In this document: positions 55,109 through 63,555 of the stretch, piece after piece
How the letters are laid out: each line of letters starts with the position of its first letter
Position numbering within the stretch: the first letter of the stretch is position 1
Position numbers and translations under genes: made by a program
The notes under the pieces: model-generated
Databases searched by the model: none
The model's input: the letters and a program-made list of their open reading frames with translations, nothing else
What the model was told of the DNA's origin: nothing
DNA from: Atopobium minutum
Lineage (GTDB): Bacteria; Actinomycetota; Coriobacteriia; Coriobacteriales; Atopobiaceae
Assembly (NCBI GenBank): GCA_900105895.1
Contig: FNSH01000001.1
Span: 124,001-188,000, forward strand
DNA: 64,000 bases
Reading direction: 5' to 3'

Positions 55109-57491
55109 CACTACCTCCTTTGCGCGTTCCCATAATAGCAAAGCCTCCCCTCTTATCCGGACGCAGCTCAAGGTCTCCGTAATCCTTAGTACACAAAACC
55201 TGTGAGCCAGCCTGTTCCAACGCATCCACACAGGCTTGCGTAGGATGCCCATACTTGTTATGTGCACCAACACTAATAAGGCTATAGCTGGGCGCAAGGA
55301 CTTGTGCTTGCTCTTGTGTAAGGCTTTCCTGCGATCCATGATGGCCCACTTTAAGCACATCAATCTTTCCCACATCGTGCGCCTGCATCACAGCTTTAAG
55401 CTCGTCTTTCTCGGCATCTCCCGTGAGCAAAAACGTCACAGACGTCTGCGCAGATGAGCCATCTTGATAGCTGCACAGCAACATAACGGAATCTGCATTG
55501 TGCGTTCCATCAGAAGGCTTACGTGGCCACACACAGCGTACAGAAAAACGACCGATTTGAATCACAGAGCCATAGACAAGTTCCTGCGCATCAATACCGG
55601 TCATCGTCTGAATAGCACGCCCAAGCTCTGAAGAGATGGACTGCTTTGTACCCTGTGCCACCAGCACCTGCTGAGCATGAAACGTATGTGCCAGATCTTC
55701 CACACCACCAGCATGATCATCGTGTAGATGAGTGAGAAGTACTCCATCCAGATGCACAACCTGTTTACGTCCAAGTGCCTTTACAATAGCTCCTTTGGGA
55801 CCAGTATCCACCAAAAAGGCGTACGGCCCATCTTGAAGCACGATTGCATCGCCCTGTCCCACATCAAGCACCACCATACGCGGCGGCGCAAAATAGCGCA
55901 CGCGTACAAACCACAGCACAAGTAAAACGGTAAGCAAACACGCAATCCGGCGGATAACACAAGCAGACAAACGTGGCCAAACAAGTGCCACAAAAACAAG
56001 CAGAACTCCTATAGCAATGCTCATCAACCAGCCCAAATCCAATTCAATACAGGCCAGCGGCAGCTGAGAAAACCTTCCAGACAGCTCTAAGATGAGCGTT
56101 CCTATTACATCCAATGCTGTAAGAAGTGCGCTTCCAACAAGCGGTATGAATAAAAAGGGAGCGGCGCTGCATCCAAACAAAATAAAGAATACAAAGATCG
56201 GCCCAAGTACACAGTTAGACAAGGGTCCTACCAAAGGCAAGCGTCCAAATACCTGTGAGGTGAGCGGAAAGGTGCATATCATCGCCACACAACAGGTTAT
56301 CGCAGATGAACGGAGTGACTTTTGAAGCGGTTGTATAAGCCGCACAGCCCGATGTACTACTGGAGAAGAAGGAAGAAGCAGCTGAGGCGTTAGCAGCTTT
56401 GCTACATAGCTGCCGTAGGAGCTAAACAAACACAGTCCTATAACAGAGCTTAGGGATAGCAAGAACCCCACATCCATCCCCAAAAAGGGATCGACTATCA
56501 GCATGCCTATACCACACAAACAGCTGCTTGAAAGCGCATACGAACGTCTCCCAAACAAAACCGACGTTTGTCCTACTATCGACATAAGCCAGGCGCGTAT
56601 AGCAGAGGCGGGACAGCCACACAGCACGACAAAGGCACCGGCTACACATGCGACAATTCCAAAGCGCAATGCAGGTTTAAACCGTGTTCTAGCCACAAAT
56701 ACCGACAAGATACTTGCCACTATGGACAGGTGTGCGCCAGATACCGCAACCATGTGAGCCAGCCCACAACTAGCCAAACTTTGAGAAATTCCAAACTGTG
56801 AGAGTCCTGTTTTGTATCCGCATATACATCCCGCTAAGAGCGCTCGTGAGGGACTGAGAAGTGGATCAATGCGACATAAGAGCTTTTCTCGGCAGGCCAG
56901 CACAAACCCTTGTACTCCTGGCAGATGAGTCGTTTGTTTGATTTGTAAAACCGTTACGGTGCCGCAAATACCTCGCGCGGCATTTTGTTGTCCCTGCAAA
57001 TCATCTGAGTTTTCTTTATAGCGCCCAACAATCCGAATAAGCTCTCCGTACTGCAGGGACTCTTTACTAGAAAGCCATACCTGTGCACGTAGATAAGGTG
57101 CTTGCTTGTTGGAAGCGCTATACCGGCATTGCGCACGTGCTTTCCAGCCAAAGCGCGTCTGCGTGCTGTCGCTCACGAGCTCATATTCACAAGCAGAAAC
57201 AGAGACGTCTTGCAGCAGTTGTGCCGTCTCAAGAACCTGCTGTTGTTGTATGCAGACACTCAGAACACTCGCAAGCACCATGCTTACACACAACAGCGTA
57301 TAGCGTTTGCTTTTTGCTCTTTGCCAACACAAAGCAGCCGTACTTATGACAGCTATCATAAGCACGCATGCCACCGCAGGAAGAGAAAACCTCACCCAAA
57401 GAAGACAATTGACACTTCCCAAACAACAAGCCAGAACAAATAAGGTTTCTGGTATATACGGTTTGCTGGGAAGCACCGCATCTTTATACAC
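55101..57491 (-). CDS. comEC: ComEC/Rec2 DNA-uptake channel
   Basis: 796 residues. Many membrane helices with the competence domain (LLAGCICGYKTGLSQFG..SGAHLSI) and a C-terminal metallo-beta-lactamase domain with THLHDDHAGG. ComEC moves single-stranded DNA across the membrane during transformation. GTG 57491 with AAGGA 7 bases upstream overlaps the end of comEA by 8 bases. With comEA it shows potential for DNA uptake; other competence genes are not in the window. Confidence 0.93.
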   Translation of the reverse strand: MYKDAVLPSKPYIPETLFVLACCLGSVNCLLWVRFSLPAVACVLMIAVISTAALCWQRAKSKRYTLLCVSMVLASVLSVCIQQQQVLETAQLLQDVSVSACEYELVSDSTQTRFGWKARAQCRYSASNKQAPYLRAQVWLSSKESLQYGELIRIVGRYKENSDDLQGQQNAARGICGTVTVLQIKQTTHLPGVQGFVLACREKLLCRIDPLLSPSRALLAGCICGYKTGLSQFGISQSLASCGLAHMVAVSGAHLSIVASILSVFVARTRFKPALRFGIVACVAGAFVVLCGCPASAIRAWLMSIVGQTSVLFGRRSYALSSSCLCGIGMLIVDPFLGMDVGFLLSLSSVIGLCLFSSYGSYVAKLLTPQLLLPSSPVVHRAVRLIQPLQKSLRSSAITCCVAMICTFPLTSQVFGRLPLVGPLSNCVLGPIFVFFILFGCSAAPFLFIPLVGSALLTALDVIGTLILELSGRFSQLPLACIELDLGWLMSIAIGVLLVFVALVWPRLSACVIRRIACLLTVLLVLWFVRVRYFAPPRMVVLDVGQGDAIVLQDGPYAFLVDTGPKGAIVKALGRKQVVHLDGVLLTHLHDDHAGGVEDLAHTFHAQQVLVAQGTKQSISSELGRAIQTMTGIDAQELVYGSVIQIGRFSVRCVWPRKPSDGTHNADSVMLLCSYQDGSSAQTSVTFLLTGDAEKDELKAVMQAHDVGKIDVLKVGHHGSQESLTQEQAQVLAPSYSLISVGAHNKYGHPTQACVDALEQAGSQVLCTKDYGDLELRPDKRGGFAIMGTRKGGSDG

Positions 57492-58245
57492 GAATTTTTC
57501 CTTGCAGTTTTGCAAACTTCTTAGAGCCAATACCGGATACACGCATCAGGTCTTCTGTAGTAGTAAACACGCCATTTGTTCTGCGATCTTCAATAATGGC
57601 TTGTGCCGTCGATTTTCCTACACCAGGTAGACTCATAAGCTCTTGCTCCGTGGCTGTGTTAATGTTGATAAGCCCCTGAGCAGATCCGTTCTGGGAGCTC
57701 ACACCCATGCTCGCCGAGCCATCTCCCTCTGCTACAGCAGTGGAACCCTCCACCAAAGGGGTCTCCCCTTGTTTTGGAATGTGGATTTTACTTCCGTCTT
57801 CTACCATGGCGGCCAAATTGATAGTAGAGCTATCCGCTTCTTCTGTCATGCCTCCAGCAAGATCTACCACATCTCGAATGCGCGGCTTAGCCTGTACTAT
57901 GGTATAAACCCCTGGTTTTGCTACAGCGCCATCTATATGCACTACCACAGATGGTGCGGCCTCTGATGTTTGAGCCTGTGAGCTTGTTGTTGCTTGTTCA
58001 ACGTTTGTATCGGCCTGTGTTGCCAACTCTTTTAGCTTGCTCTCCTCAATAGAAGGAGCAGCTTTCCCGTCTGATTGCCCAATCATAAAACCTGGCGTTC
58101 TCAAATACACCAGAGCAAATACCAAGCCTCCTACCAGCACCATAACGATAAGCCCCGCTGCCAGGCATTTGGGTTTTGTCAGATGAAAGCGTCGTTTTAA
58201 AACAGCCAATTTGCGAGCAATGGAATGTGATTGCATTTGTGCCAT
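57484..58245 (-). CDS. comEA: ComEA DNA receptor
   Basis: 253 residues. One membrane helix (~33-50), an acidic/Ser/Gln linker, an SLBB-like domain (VVHIDGAVAKPGVYTI) and a C-terminal tandem helix-hairpin-helix DNA-binding domain (ININTATEQELMSLPGVGKSTAQAI). It binds double-stranded DNA at the cell surface for ComEC. AAGGAGG precedes ATG 58245; a 12-bp palindrome lies 29-40 bases upstream of the start. Confidence 0.93.
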   Translation of the reverse strand: MAQMQSHSIARKLAVLKRRFHLTKPKCLAAGLIVMVLVGGLVFALVYLRTPGFMIGQSDGKAAPSIEESKLKELATQADTNVEQATTSSQAQTSEAAPSVVVHIDGAVAKPGVYTIVQAKPRIRDVVDLAGGMTEEADSSTINLAAMVEDGSKIHIPKQGETPLVEGSTAVAEGDGSASMGVSSQNGSAQGLININTATEQELMSLPGVGKSTAQAIIEDRRTNGVFTTTEDLMRVSGIGSKKFAKLQGKIRV

Positions 58246-58273
58246 AGGTCCTCCTTGCTCTTAAGTATGTACA

Positions 58274-58285
58274 TGCGGTACCGCA
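58274..58285 (-). promoter_or_regulatory. Palindrome upstream of comEA
   Basis: TGCGGTACCGCA, a perfect 12-bp palindrome 29-40 bases before the comEA start, a position suited to an operator. No -35/-10 was confidently identified, so this is a candidate only. Confidence 0.35.
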
Positions 58286-58297
58286 CATCTTAGAGTC

Positions 58298-58352
58298 AAA
58301 AAAGAAACCTCTGTTTGAACTGTCAGGGATCTAACAAAACTCAAACAGAGGT
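58298..58352 (-). terminator. Terminator after thiI
   Basis: A perfect 12-bp stem ACCTCTGTTTGA / TCAAACAGAGGT around a 22-base loop, followed on the minus strand by TTTCTTTTTT. The loop is longer than usual. Confidence 0.75.
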
Positions 58353-58393
58353 CTTACATCACAAAAAGCACGCTTATGAGCTGCTGTTATATG

Positions 58394-59638
58394 CTATTCA
58401 GAACTTGACCTTGCAGGACCAAGCGTAGCGTGATACGTTCGCATGGCTTTGGGAGGTCTATAGGAGGGGCTGCCCTCAAAATCAAGGTACTCAAGCTCAT
58501 CCATGAGCTTCTCGATATAGGCTTCATGATCAAACTGCTCCCACGCTGCATGTACATCCTTAAGCCGTGCGCGCGTCTCAGGACGACGAGGCATAAACAG
58601 CGTACAGCAGTCAGGAGCTGTCTGGCTAGAAATATCAAAGGTACCAATTTGCTGAGCACGTGCGATAATTTCCTGCTTATCCGTACCAATCAAAGGACGA
58701 AAAATGGGCATCTCCACCACTTCATTAACAGCGGTAATGTTTTCCAAAGTTTGGGAAGCAACCTGTCCCAAAGACTCGCCTGTAACCAGCGCCTGTGCAC
58801 CCTCAATACGAGCAATACGCTCTGCAATTTGGAACATCATGCGACGGTACATGATAATGCGCAGACCCTGTGGCACCGCAAGGGAAATCTCACGCTGTAC
58901 TTCTCCAAAGGGAACCACATACATACGGCCAATCATACCTGCGGCATTGAGCTTCTCGACAATATCTTGGCACAGATACTCGCTGGTATCCACCGTCATA
59001 GGACGACCAGAAAAATGAACGGGAATAACGCTGGCTCCGCGACGCCCAACCATCCAACTTGCCACAGGAGAATCAATACCGCTGGAAAGCAGTGAAACCA
59101 CCTTACCGGCTGTTCCAACAGGCAAACCACCCACACCAACCAACGAGGCAGCATACACAAATACCGCACCCTGAACGACGTTTACATAAACGGTTACATC
59201 GGGGTTATGTACATCAACTTTTTTAGAGGGATAGGCTTCGCATAAAACAGATCCAACAAGCCTATTAAGCTCCAGCGTATGGAGGTGATAGTTGGTAGCT
59301 GCACGATGAGCGTGCACTTTAAAGCTCGTAAACTCCCCTGCTTCAGCCAATGCCTGAATAGCGGCAGCACAAAACTCTTTTTCATGCTGGGCAGTCTTAA
59401 AGGCAAGAGAAGTACGCGCAACTCCTGGTACTAAAGCAATAGCCTGGGCAAGCTGTTCAATGCAAGAATCATCCGTTACCGACACCAGTATATGGCCTGA
59501 GATCCTCGAAATATCTGCCACAGGAAACGCATGCAGCGCATGATGCAGATTGGTAACCAGCTGATTTTCAAAACGAGAACGGTTTTTGCCCTTTAAACCA
59601 ATCTCATGATAATGAACAAGACAAACGCGCGAGATCAT
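58394..59638 (-). CDS. thiI: tRNA 4-thiouridine synthase ThiI
   Basis: 414 residues: NFLD, THUMP (~60-165) and PP-loop domains with the ATP-pyrophosphatase motif SSGIDSPVA. The C-terminal rhodanese domain of E. coli ThiI is absent, as in Gram-positive ThiI that takes sulfur from a dedicated desulfurase. Makes s4U8 in tRNA and may serve thiamine synthesis. No ribosome site is evident; it follows rpoZ by 9 bases. Confidence 0.93.
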   Translation of the reverse strand: MISRVCLVHYHEIGLKGKNRSRFENQLVTNLHHALHAFPVADISRISGHILVSVTDDSCIEQLAQAIALVPGVARTSLAFKTAQHEKEFCAAAIQALAEAGEFTSFKVHAHRAATNYHLHTLELNRLVGSVLCEAYPSKKVDVHNPDVTVYVNVVQGAVFVYAASLVGVGGLPVGTAGKVVSLLSSGIDSPVASWMVGRRGASVIPVHFSGRPMTVDTSEYLCQDIVEKLNAAGMIGRMYVVPFGEVQREISLAVPQGLRIIMYRRMMFQIAERIARIEGAQALVTGESLGQVASQTLENITAVNEVVEMPIFRPLIGTDKQEIIARAQQIGTFDISSQTAPDCCTLFMPRRPETRARLKDVHAAWEQFDHEAYIEKLMDELEYLDFEGSPSYRPPKAMRTYHATLGPARSSSE

Positions 59639-59647
59639 ATGCGAACA

Positions 59648-59941
59648 CTAGTCAATCTGATCATATTTGCTATTTGCACCCTTGATATCCTCATCAAAGG
59701 CATCTTTTACAAAGCTTAAACTGCCCTCAGAGATCTCGGACATAGCAATGCCAATAGAATCCTTACCAGATGCAATGGTAGTAATGTCATCTATAGCCTG
59801 CACAGCCGTAACGCGGAGGTGCTGATCACGAAGCATATCATTAATATCACACGCACGCTTTGATGCGATAGAACACAGCAGGAAGGGGTTATTCTCGGTC
59901 TTATCCAGAAGATCGTTAATCTGTGGCTGAATGACGGACAT
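59648..59941 (-). CDS. rpoZ: RNA polymerase omega subunit
   Basis: 97 residues. CSIASKRACDINDMLRD is the conserved omega helix that clamps the beta' C-terminus; the remainder is variable and acidic. ATG 59941 has AAGGAG 8 bases upstream. The order mihF-gmk-rpoZ is conserved in Actinobacteria and supports the call. Confidence 0.85.
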   Translation of the reverse strand: MSVIQPQINDLLDKTENNPFLLCSIASKRACDINDMLRDQHLRVTAVQAIDDITTIASGKDSIGIAMSEISEGSLSFVKDAFDEDIKGANSKYDQID

Positions 59942-59953
59942 TAAGCACACTCC

Positions 59954-60520
59954 TTATATCATTTCGTAGTGCTTGATGGTGGCATCGAGTTCTTTAACTG
60001 CCACGTCAAGCTCATCGTTTACGATGCGTACATCATAGTGTGAGGCAAGCGTAAGTTCTTTGGCGGCATTTGTCATACGAAGCCTAATAGAAGCTTCATC
60101 CTCTGTTTTCCGATCTCGCAAGCGCTTCTCGAGAACGTCAAGCGAAGGTGGCTCAATAAAAATGAGCACTGCCTTAGGATACCGCTGCTTAACGATAAGT
60201 GCGCCTTGGACATCAATTTCCAAAATGACGGACTGGCCGGACGCCAAACGCGTATCTACCTCAGATTTTGGAGTGCCATACTTGTGACCATGCACCTGCG
60301 CCCACTCCAAGAATTCACCCGCAGCAATACCAGCATTAAACTGTGCTTCGGAAAGAAAATGATAAGAAATGCCGTCTTTTTCGCCGTCACGCGGACTGCG
60401 TGTAGTTGCTGAAACCGTCAGGCCCAAGTCTTGGCGCTCTGCACGCAACTTTGCAAGCAGAGTGCCCTTACCTGCACCCGACGGTCCCGAAACGACGAAA
60501 AGTTTTGGATTCGCCGACAC
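59954..60520 (-). CDS. gmk: Guanylate kinase
   Basis: 188 residues. P-loop SGPSGAGKGT (11-20), the GMP-binding region (STRSPRDGEKDGISYHFLS) and a lid segment. Converts GMP to GDP. Start is GTG 60520, immediately after the mihF stop, with no separate ribosome site needed if translation is coupled. Confidence 0.95.
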   Translation of the reverse strand: MSANPKLFVVSGPSGAGKGTLLAKLRAERQDLGLTVSATTRSPRDGEKDGISYHFLSEAQFNAGIAAGEFLEWAQVHGHKYGTPKSEVDTRLASGQSVILEIDVQGALIVKQRYPKAVLIFIEPPSLDVLEKRLRDRKTEDEASIRLRMTNAAKELTLASHYDVRIVNDELDVAVKELDATIKHYEMI

Positions 60521-60829
60521 TTACTTAGAAAGAGCCTCAAGGAGCTGCTCGCGCTGACGAGCACCCAAACCCTTTACGCGACGAGAATCAGAGATACCAA
60601 GCTCAGCCATGACCTTAGCAGCCTTTGCCTTGCCGTAGCCAGGAAGAGACTCGATAAGAGCAGAAACCTTCAGACGGCTAGCAATGGGATCATCAGAATT
60701 AAGAACGCTATCGAGAGAAACCTCGCCATTCTTAATCTTCTCACGGAGCTCTGCACGAGCGTGACGGGCAGCAGCTGCCTTCTCGAGAGCGGCCTTACGC
60801 TGCTCTGGGGTGAGGTTAGGGAGAGCCAT
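60521..60829 (-). CDS. mihF: Actinobacterial integration host factor MihF
   Basis: 102 residues. The helix-two-turn-helix region (SALIESLPGYGKAKAAKVMAELGI) and the closing VKGLGARQREQLLEAL are the mIHF signature of an actinobacterial nucleoid protein, unrelated to proteobacterial IHF. GGAGGAAAA precedes ATG 60829. About 75-135 bases upstream are two AAAC-N4-GTTT sites facing each other. Confidence 0.93.
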   Translation of the reverse strand: MALPNLTPEQRKAALEKAAAARHARAELREKIKNGEVSLDSVLNSDDPIASRLKVSALIESLPGYGKAKAAKVMAELGISDSRRVKGLGARQREQLLEALSK

Positions 60830-60881
60830 TTTTCCTCCAAACACAAAACATCTTATATATCGTCAATGCAAACTGCATAAA

Positions 60882-60899
60882 AACGTGCTCTAACACGTT
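60882..60899 (-). terminator. Weak hairpin between pyrF and mihF
   Basis: On the minus strand AACGTG-TTAGAG-CACGTT is followed by TTTATG. A 6-bp stem with a short T run; it could partly end pyr transcripts before mihF. Confidence 0.4.
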
Positions 60900-60903
60900 A
60901 ACG

Positions 60904-60964
60904 AAACCATAGTTTGGCAATACACAGCACTAAAATCAACCCTTGAATAGCTAAACTATGGTTT
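60904..60964. promoter_or_regulatory. Paired AAAC-N4-GTTT sites upstream of mihF
   Basis: AAACCATAGTTT (60904-60915) and its exact reverse complement AAACTATGGTTT (60953-60964) are separated by 37 bases. Each half also has AAAC/GTTT symmetry, the form of a dimeric repressor site; two sites 49 bases apart could allow looping. No -35/-10 was confidently placed. Confidence 0.5.
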
Positions 60965-61024
60965 AGTACCACTCACTTTACACAACTAACAGGTATTTTT
61001 GCACATTTTAGGCAAAGAATACCT

Positions 61025-61486
61025 TTAATCGGCATTTTTTATCTCCTCAACGATAGCATCAAACGCCTGGACGGGATCTGCTGCTTGGGTAATAGGACGT
61101 CCAATCACAAGCATGGAAGCGCCATCTGCAAGCGCCTGGACAGGTGTTGCCACACGTCTCTGATCGTCCAGATCCGCACCAGCAGGACGAACGCCAGGCG
61201 TTACGATAAGTGCATCGGGACCCAACAACTGACGCATAGCAGATGCCTCTTGAGGTGAACACACAATACCATCCGAGCCATTGGAACAAGCAAGGCTTGC
61301 TAAACGCTGGACTTCCTCTTGCAAAGACAACTCAATTCCAATGGAGGTAAGGGACTCTTGATTCATGCTGGTAAGTACCGTAATAGCTACAAGCTTGGTG
61401 CGCTCGTCTTGCTCTTGAGCAGCTGCCTGTACACCCTCACGAGCTGCAGCAATCATAGCTGCAGCACCAAGTCCATGGATGGACAA
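61025..61486 (-). CDS. pyrF: Orotidine 5'-phosphate decarboxylase, C-terminal part (frameshifted)
   Basis: 153 residues as read from ATG 61486, but coding in this frame probably resumes at the C-run at 61522-61526, giving ADILSIHGLGAAAM in sequence with family members. It holds the phosphate-binding end (IVTPGVRPAG..RRVATPVQALADGASMLVIGRPIT). Continues the barrel begun by the next entry. A product made from this frame alone would lack the catalytic Asp/Lys. Confidence 0.88.
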   Translation of the reverse strand: MSIHGLGAAAMIAAAREGVQAAAQEQDERTKLVAITVLTSMNQESLTSIGIELSLQEEVQRLASLACSNGSDGIVCSPQEASAMRQLLGPDALIVTPGVRPAGADLDDQRRVATPVQALADGASMLVIGRPITQAADPVQAFDAIVEEIKNAD

Positions 61487-61740
61487 AATGTCTGCACCAG
61501 CACGTGCAGCAGACTGTGCAGCCCCCTGATCTGATGAGGAATGTCATGCAGTTTAAGATCGAGAAACACCTTAAGACCAGCCTCATGCATTACTTGGACA
61601 ATTTCTGGCCCACAGGCATAGTATAAGGTCATGCCAATCTTAACCCACTGAGCATGGCCCCGCAGACGCTGTGCCAGCTGTATGGCTTCTTCTCGTTCGC
61701 AGTCCAATGCCACAATAATGCGCTCGGAAGCAGTTAGCAT
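61453..61740 (-). CDS. pyrF: Orotidine 5'-phosphate decarboxylase, N-terminal part (frameshifted)
   Basis: 95 residues. IIVALDCEREEAIQLAQRLRG and the catalytic DLKLHDIPHQIRG are those of PyrF, which makes UMP. After HQIRG the frame goes wrong (GLHSLLHV) while the expected AAQSAARAGADIL lies in the other frame. One extra G in the G5 run (C5 at 61522-61526 on the plus strand) restores a normal ~238-residue enzyme. ATG 61740 overlaps the pyrD stop. Confidence 0.9.
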   Translation of the reverse strand: MLTASERIIVALDCEREEAIQLAQRLRGHAQWVKIGMTLYYACGPEIVQVMHEAGLKVFLDLKLHDIPHQIRGLHSLLHVLVQTFCPSMDLVLQL

Positions 61741-62687
61741 TCAAAAGCTCCAATCAGCTCGGTGATGCTCGAAACACCCTGAGATGCCGCCCAATCGCAA
61801 AGCTCAGACAAAATACGCGGTGCTGAGCTAGGATCAACAAGGTTTGCTGTACCAACAGAAACTGCACTTGCACCAGCCAAGATGAATTCGGCAGCATCTT
61901 CACCAGTAGAAATACCACCAATGCCGCACAAAGGCAGCTTACAGGCCTTGTGGGCCTCCCATACCATGCGAACAGCAATGTTATGGATTGCAGGACCAGA
62001 AATGCCTGCTGTAGGCCTAGAAAGCCTACTTTTACGCGTATGAACGTTAATGGCCATGCCAGGGATGGAATTGATCAAAGAAAGACCATCTGCACCAGCG
62101 TCTTCCAAGGCACGGGCGATCTCCCCCACAGCAACGGGCGCCATCTTAACAATCAGCGGTCGAGAAGTGCGATTACGCACTGCACGCACAACTCCCGCAG
62201 CACCCTCGGGCGTACCGCCCATGGCTGCACCACCAGCAGAAACATTAGGGCAGCTTACGTTAAGCTCTATAGCATCCGCAAACGGTGCCAACTGCTCGTA
62301 CTGCTCGACAGATGCAATGTATTCTTCAATCGTATGGCCAACAGCTTGCACGATGATGCGGGTACCGCTCTTACCAAGATTGGTAAGGTATGTGCCATAG
62401 GCCTTAACAAAGCCTTCTACACCGGGGTTTTCCAAGCCAACGGAATTAATAATTGCGCTGGTAATCTCTGCGGTGCGGGGATGTGGATTGCCCTCCCAAG
62501 GCTCTGCAGAACAGCCCTTAGTGGTGATGGCTCCTAGAGTAGAAACCGGATAAAAGGCCTCAAATTGATAACCTTGTCCATAGGTTCCCGAGGCCGTATT
62601 GATAGGGTTTTTGAGAGACATGCCTGCAAACGTCACAGACATATCGACGTTGGACTGTGTAGGGTTCATTGTGTGAGTGGATTGCAT
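61734..62687 (-). CDS. pyrD: Dihydroorotate dehydrogenase, catalytic subunit (PyrDB)
   Basis: 317 residues. FMN barrel of class 1B with the catalytic Cys in ELNVSCPN and the GGISTGEDAAEFILAGASAVSVGTAN end. It works as a complex with PyrK and uses NAD. ATG 62687 overlaps the pyrK stop (TAATG) and has GAGGTGG upstream; about 16 residues precede the conserved SVTFAGMSLKNPI. Confidence 0.95.
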   Translation of the reverse strand: MQSTHTMNPTQSNVDMSVTFAGMSLKNPINTASGTYGQGYQFEAFYPVSTLGAITTKGCSAEPWEGNPHPRTAEITSAIINSVGLENPGVEGFVKAYGTYLTNLGKSGTRIIVQAVGHTIEEYIASVEQYEQLAPFADAIELNVSCPNVSAGGAAMGGTPEGAAGVVRAVRNRTSRPLIVKMAPVAVGEIARALEDAGADGLSLINSIPGMAINVHTRKSRLSRPTAGISGPAIHNIAVRMVWEAHKACKLPLCGIGGISTGEDAAEFILAGASAVSVGTANLVDPSSAPRILSELCDWAASQGVSSITELIGAFEC

Positions 62688-63481
62688 TACCACACCACCT
62701 CGGTTGCATCAAAGACAGGACCTTCCGTACAGCAGCGTTTGTAGCCGCCACCAACCATAGCAACATTACATACATGACAGGCACCAAAACCACAGGTCAT
62801 CATGCGCTCAAGCGAGGCTTCGCAAACAATGTTATGCTCCAGAGCCAACTGGGCAATGCCCTTCATCATGATTTGAGGACCACAGGTAAAAACGCGATCA
62901 TAGCTATGAGATGCCAGTAAGTGCTTCATGCCGTCCGTGGTAAAGCCTTTAAGGCCACAGCTACCGTCATCGGTAGTAATGATCACCTGGTCAGCACCGG
63001 CTGCTCGCGCCTCATCTGCTCCCCACAGACGATCTTGGTTTTGAGCACCAATGACCACATCAAAGGTGGTAGAAGAACCTCCCAGCTCACGGGCAAGACC
63101 AATCACAGGCGTTACTCCCACGCCACCAGCTACCAATAGCACGCGTGTATCGTCATCATGGACCTGCCAGCCATTACCGGATGCGCCAACGAGGTTGGAA
63201 CTATCACCAGGCTTCATGGCAGCAAGGCGCCGAGTACCCTCTCCTACCAGTGCGTATACGATTTCTACCGTACCAGTACTGGGATCTGAAGCGCTATACG
63301 AAAGCGGAATGCGGACAATGTGCGAAGGATCTCCCGGAACCGCAATGTTTACAAACTGACCAGGAATAATCTTTTGAGCAAGCAGGTCTGATTTGATGAC
63401 TAGTTTCTTAAGACCCGCAGCTACCGATACATTTTCCACAACCGTAAAATCATGTAGCTGCGTGCGCGAACGTGCTCTCAT
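62687..63481 (-). CDS. pyrK: Dihydroorotate dehydrogenase electron-transfer subunit
   Basis: 264 residues. Ferredoxin-reductase-like FAD domain (RIPLSYSASDPSTGTVEIVY) and NAD-binding domain (LLVAGGVGVTPVIGLARELG), and a C-terminal [2Fe-2S] site with four clustered cysteines (MMTCGFGACHVC and the later Cys pair). Passes electrons from PyrDB to NAD. The overlap with pyrD indicates coupled synthesis. Confidence 0.95.
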   Translation of the reverse strand: MRARSRTQLHDFTVVENVSVAAGLKKLVIKSDLLAQKIIPGQFVNIAVPGDPSHIVRIPLSYSASDPSTGTVEIVYALVGEGTRRLAAMKPGDSSNLVGASGNGWQVHDDDTRVLLVAGGVGVTPVIGLARELGGSSTTFDVVIGAQNQDRLWGADEARAAGADQVIITTDDGSCGLKGFTTDGMKHLLASHSYDRVFTCGPQIMMKGIAQLALEHNIVCEASLERMMTCGFGACHVCNVAMVGGGYKRCCTEGPVFDATEVVW

Positions 63482-63501
63482 AAACGCAACTCCTTCCTTA
63501 T

Positions 63502-63542
63502 AAAAACCGTCTCCCTAGCAAAATACTACGCTAGGAAGACGG
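63502..63542 (-). terminator. Intrinsic terminator between pyrC and pyrK
   Basis: On the minus strand a 13-bp stem with one mismatch (CCGTCTTCCTAGC / GCTAGGGAGACGG) and a 10-base loop is followed by TTTTTA. It lies 14 bases after the pyrC stop and 21 before the pyrK start. Confidence 0.88.
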
Positions 63543-63555
63543 CATAGGCACGCGT

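Noticed and set aside
54140..55375. 411-residue version of holA
   Set aside because: The first 89 codons lie inside comEC in another frame; the ribosome site AAAGGAGGT points to ATG 55108.
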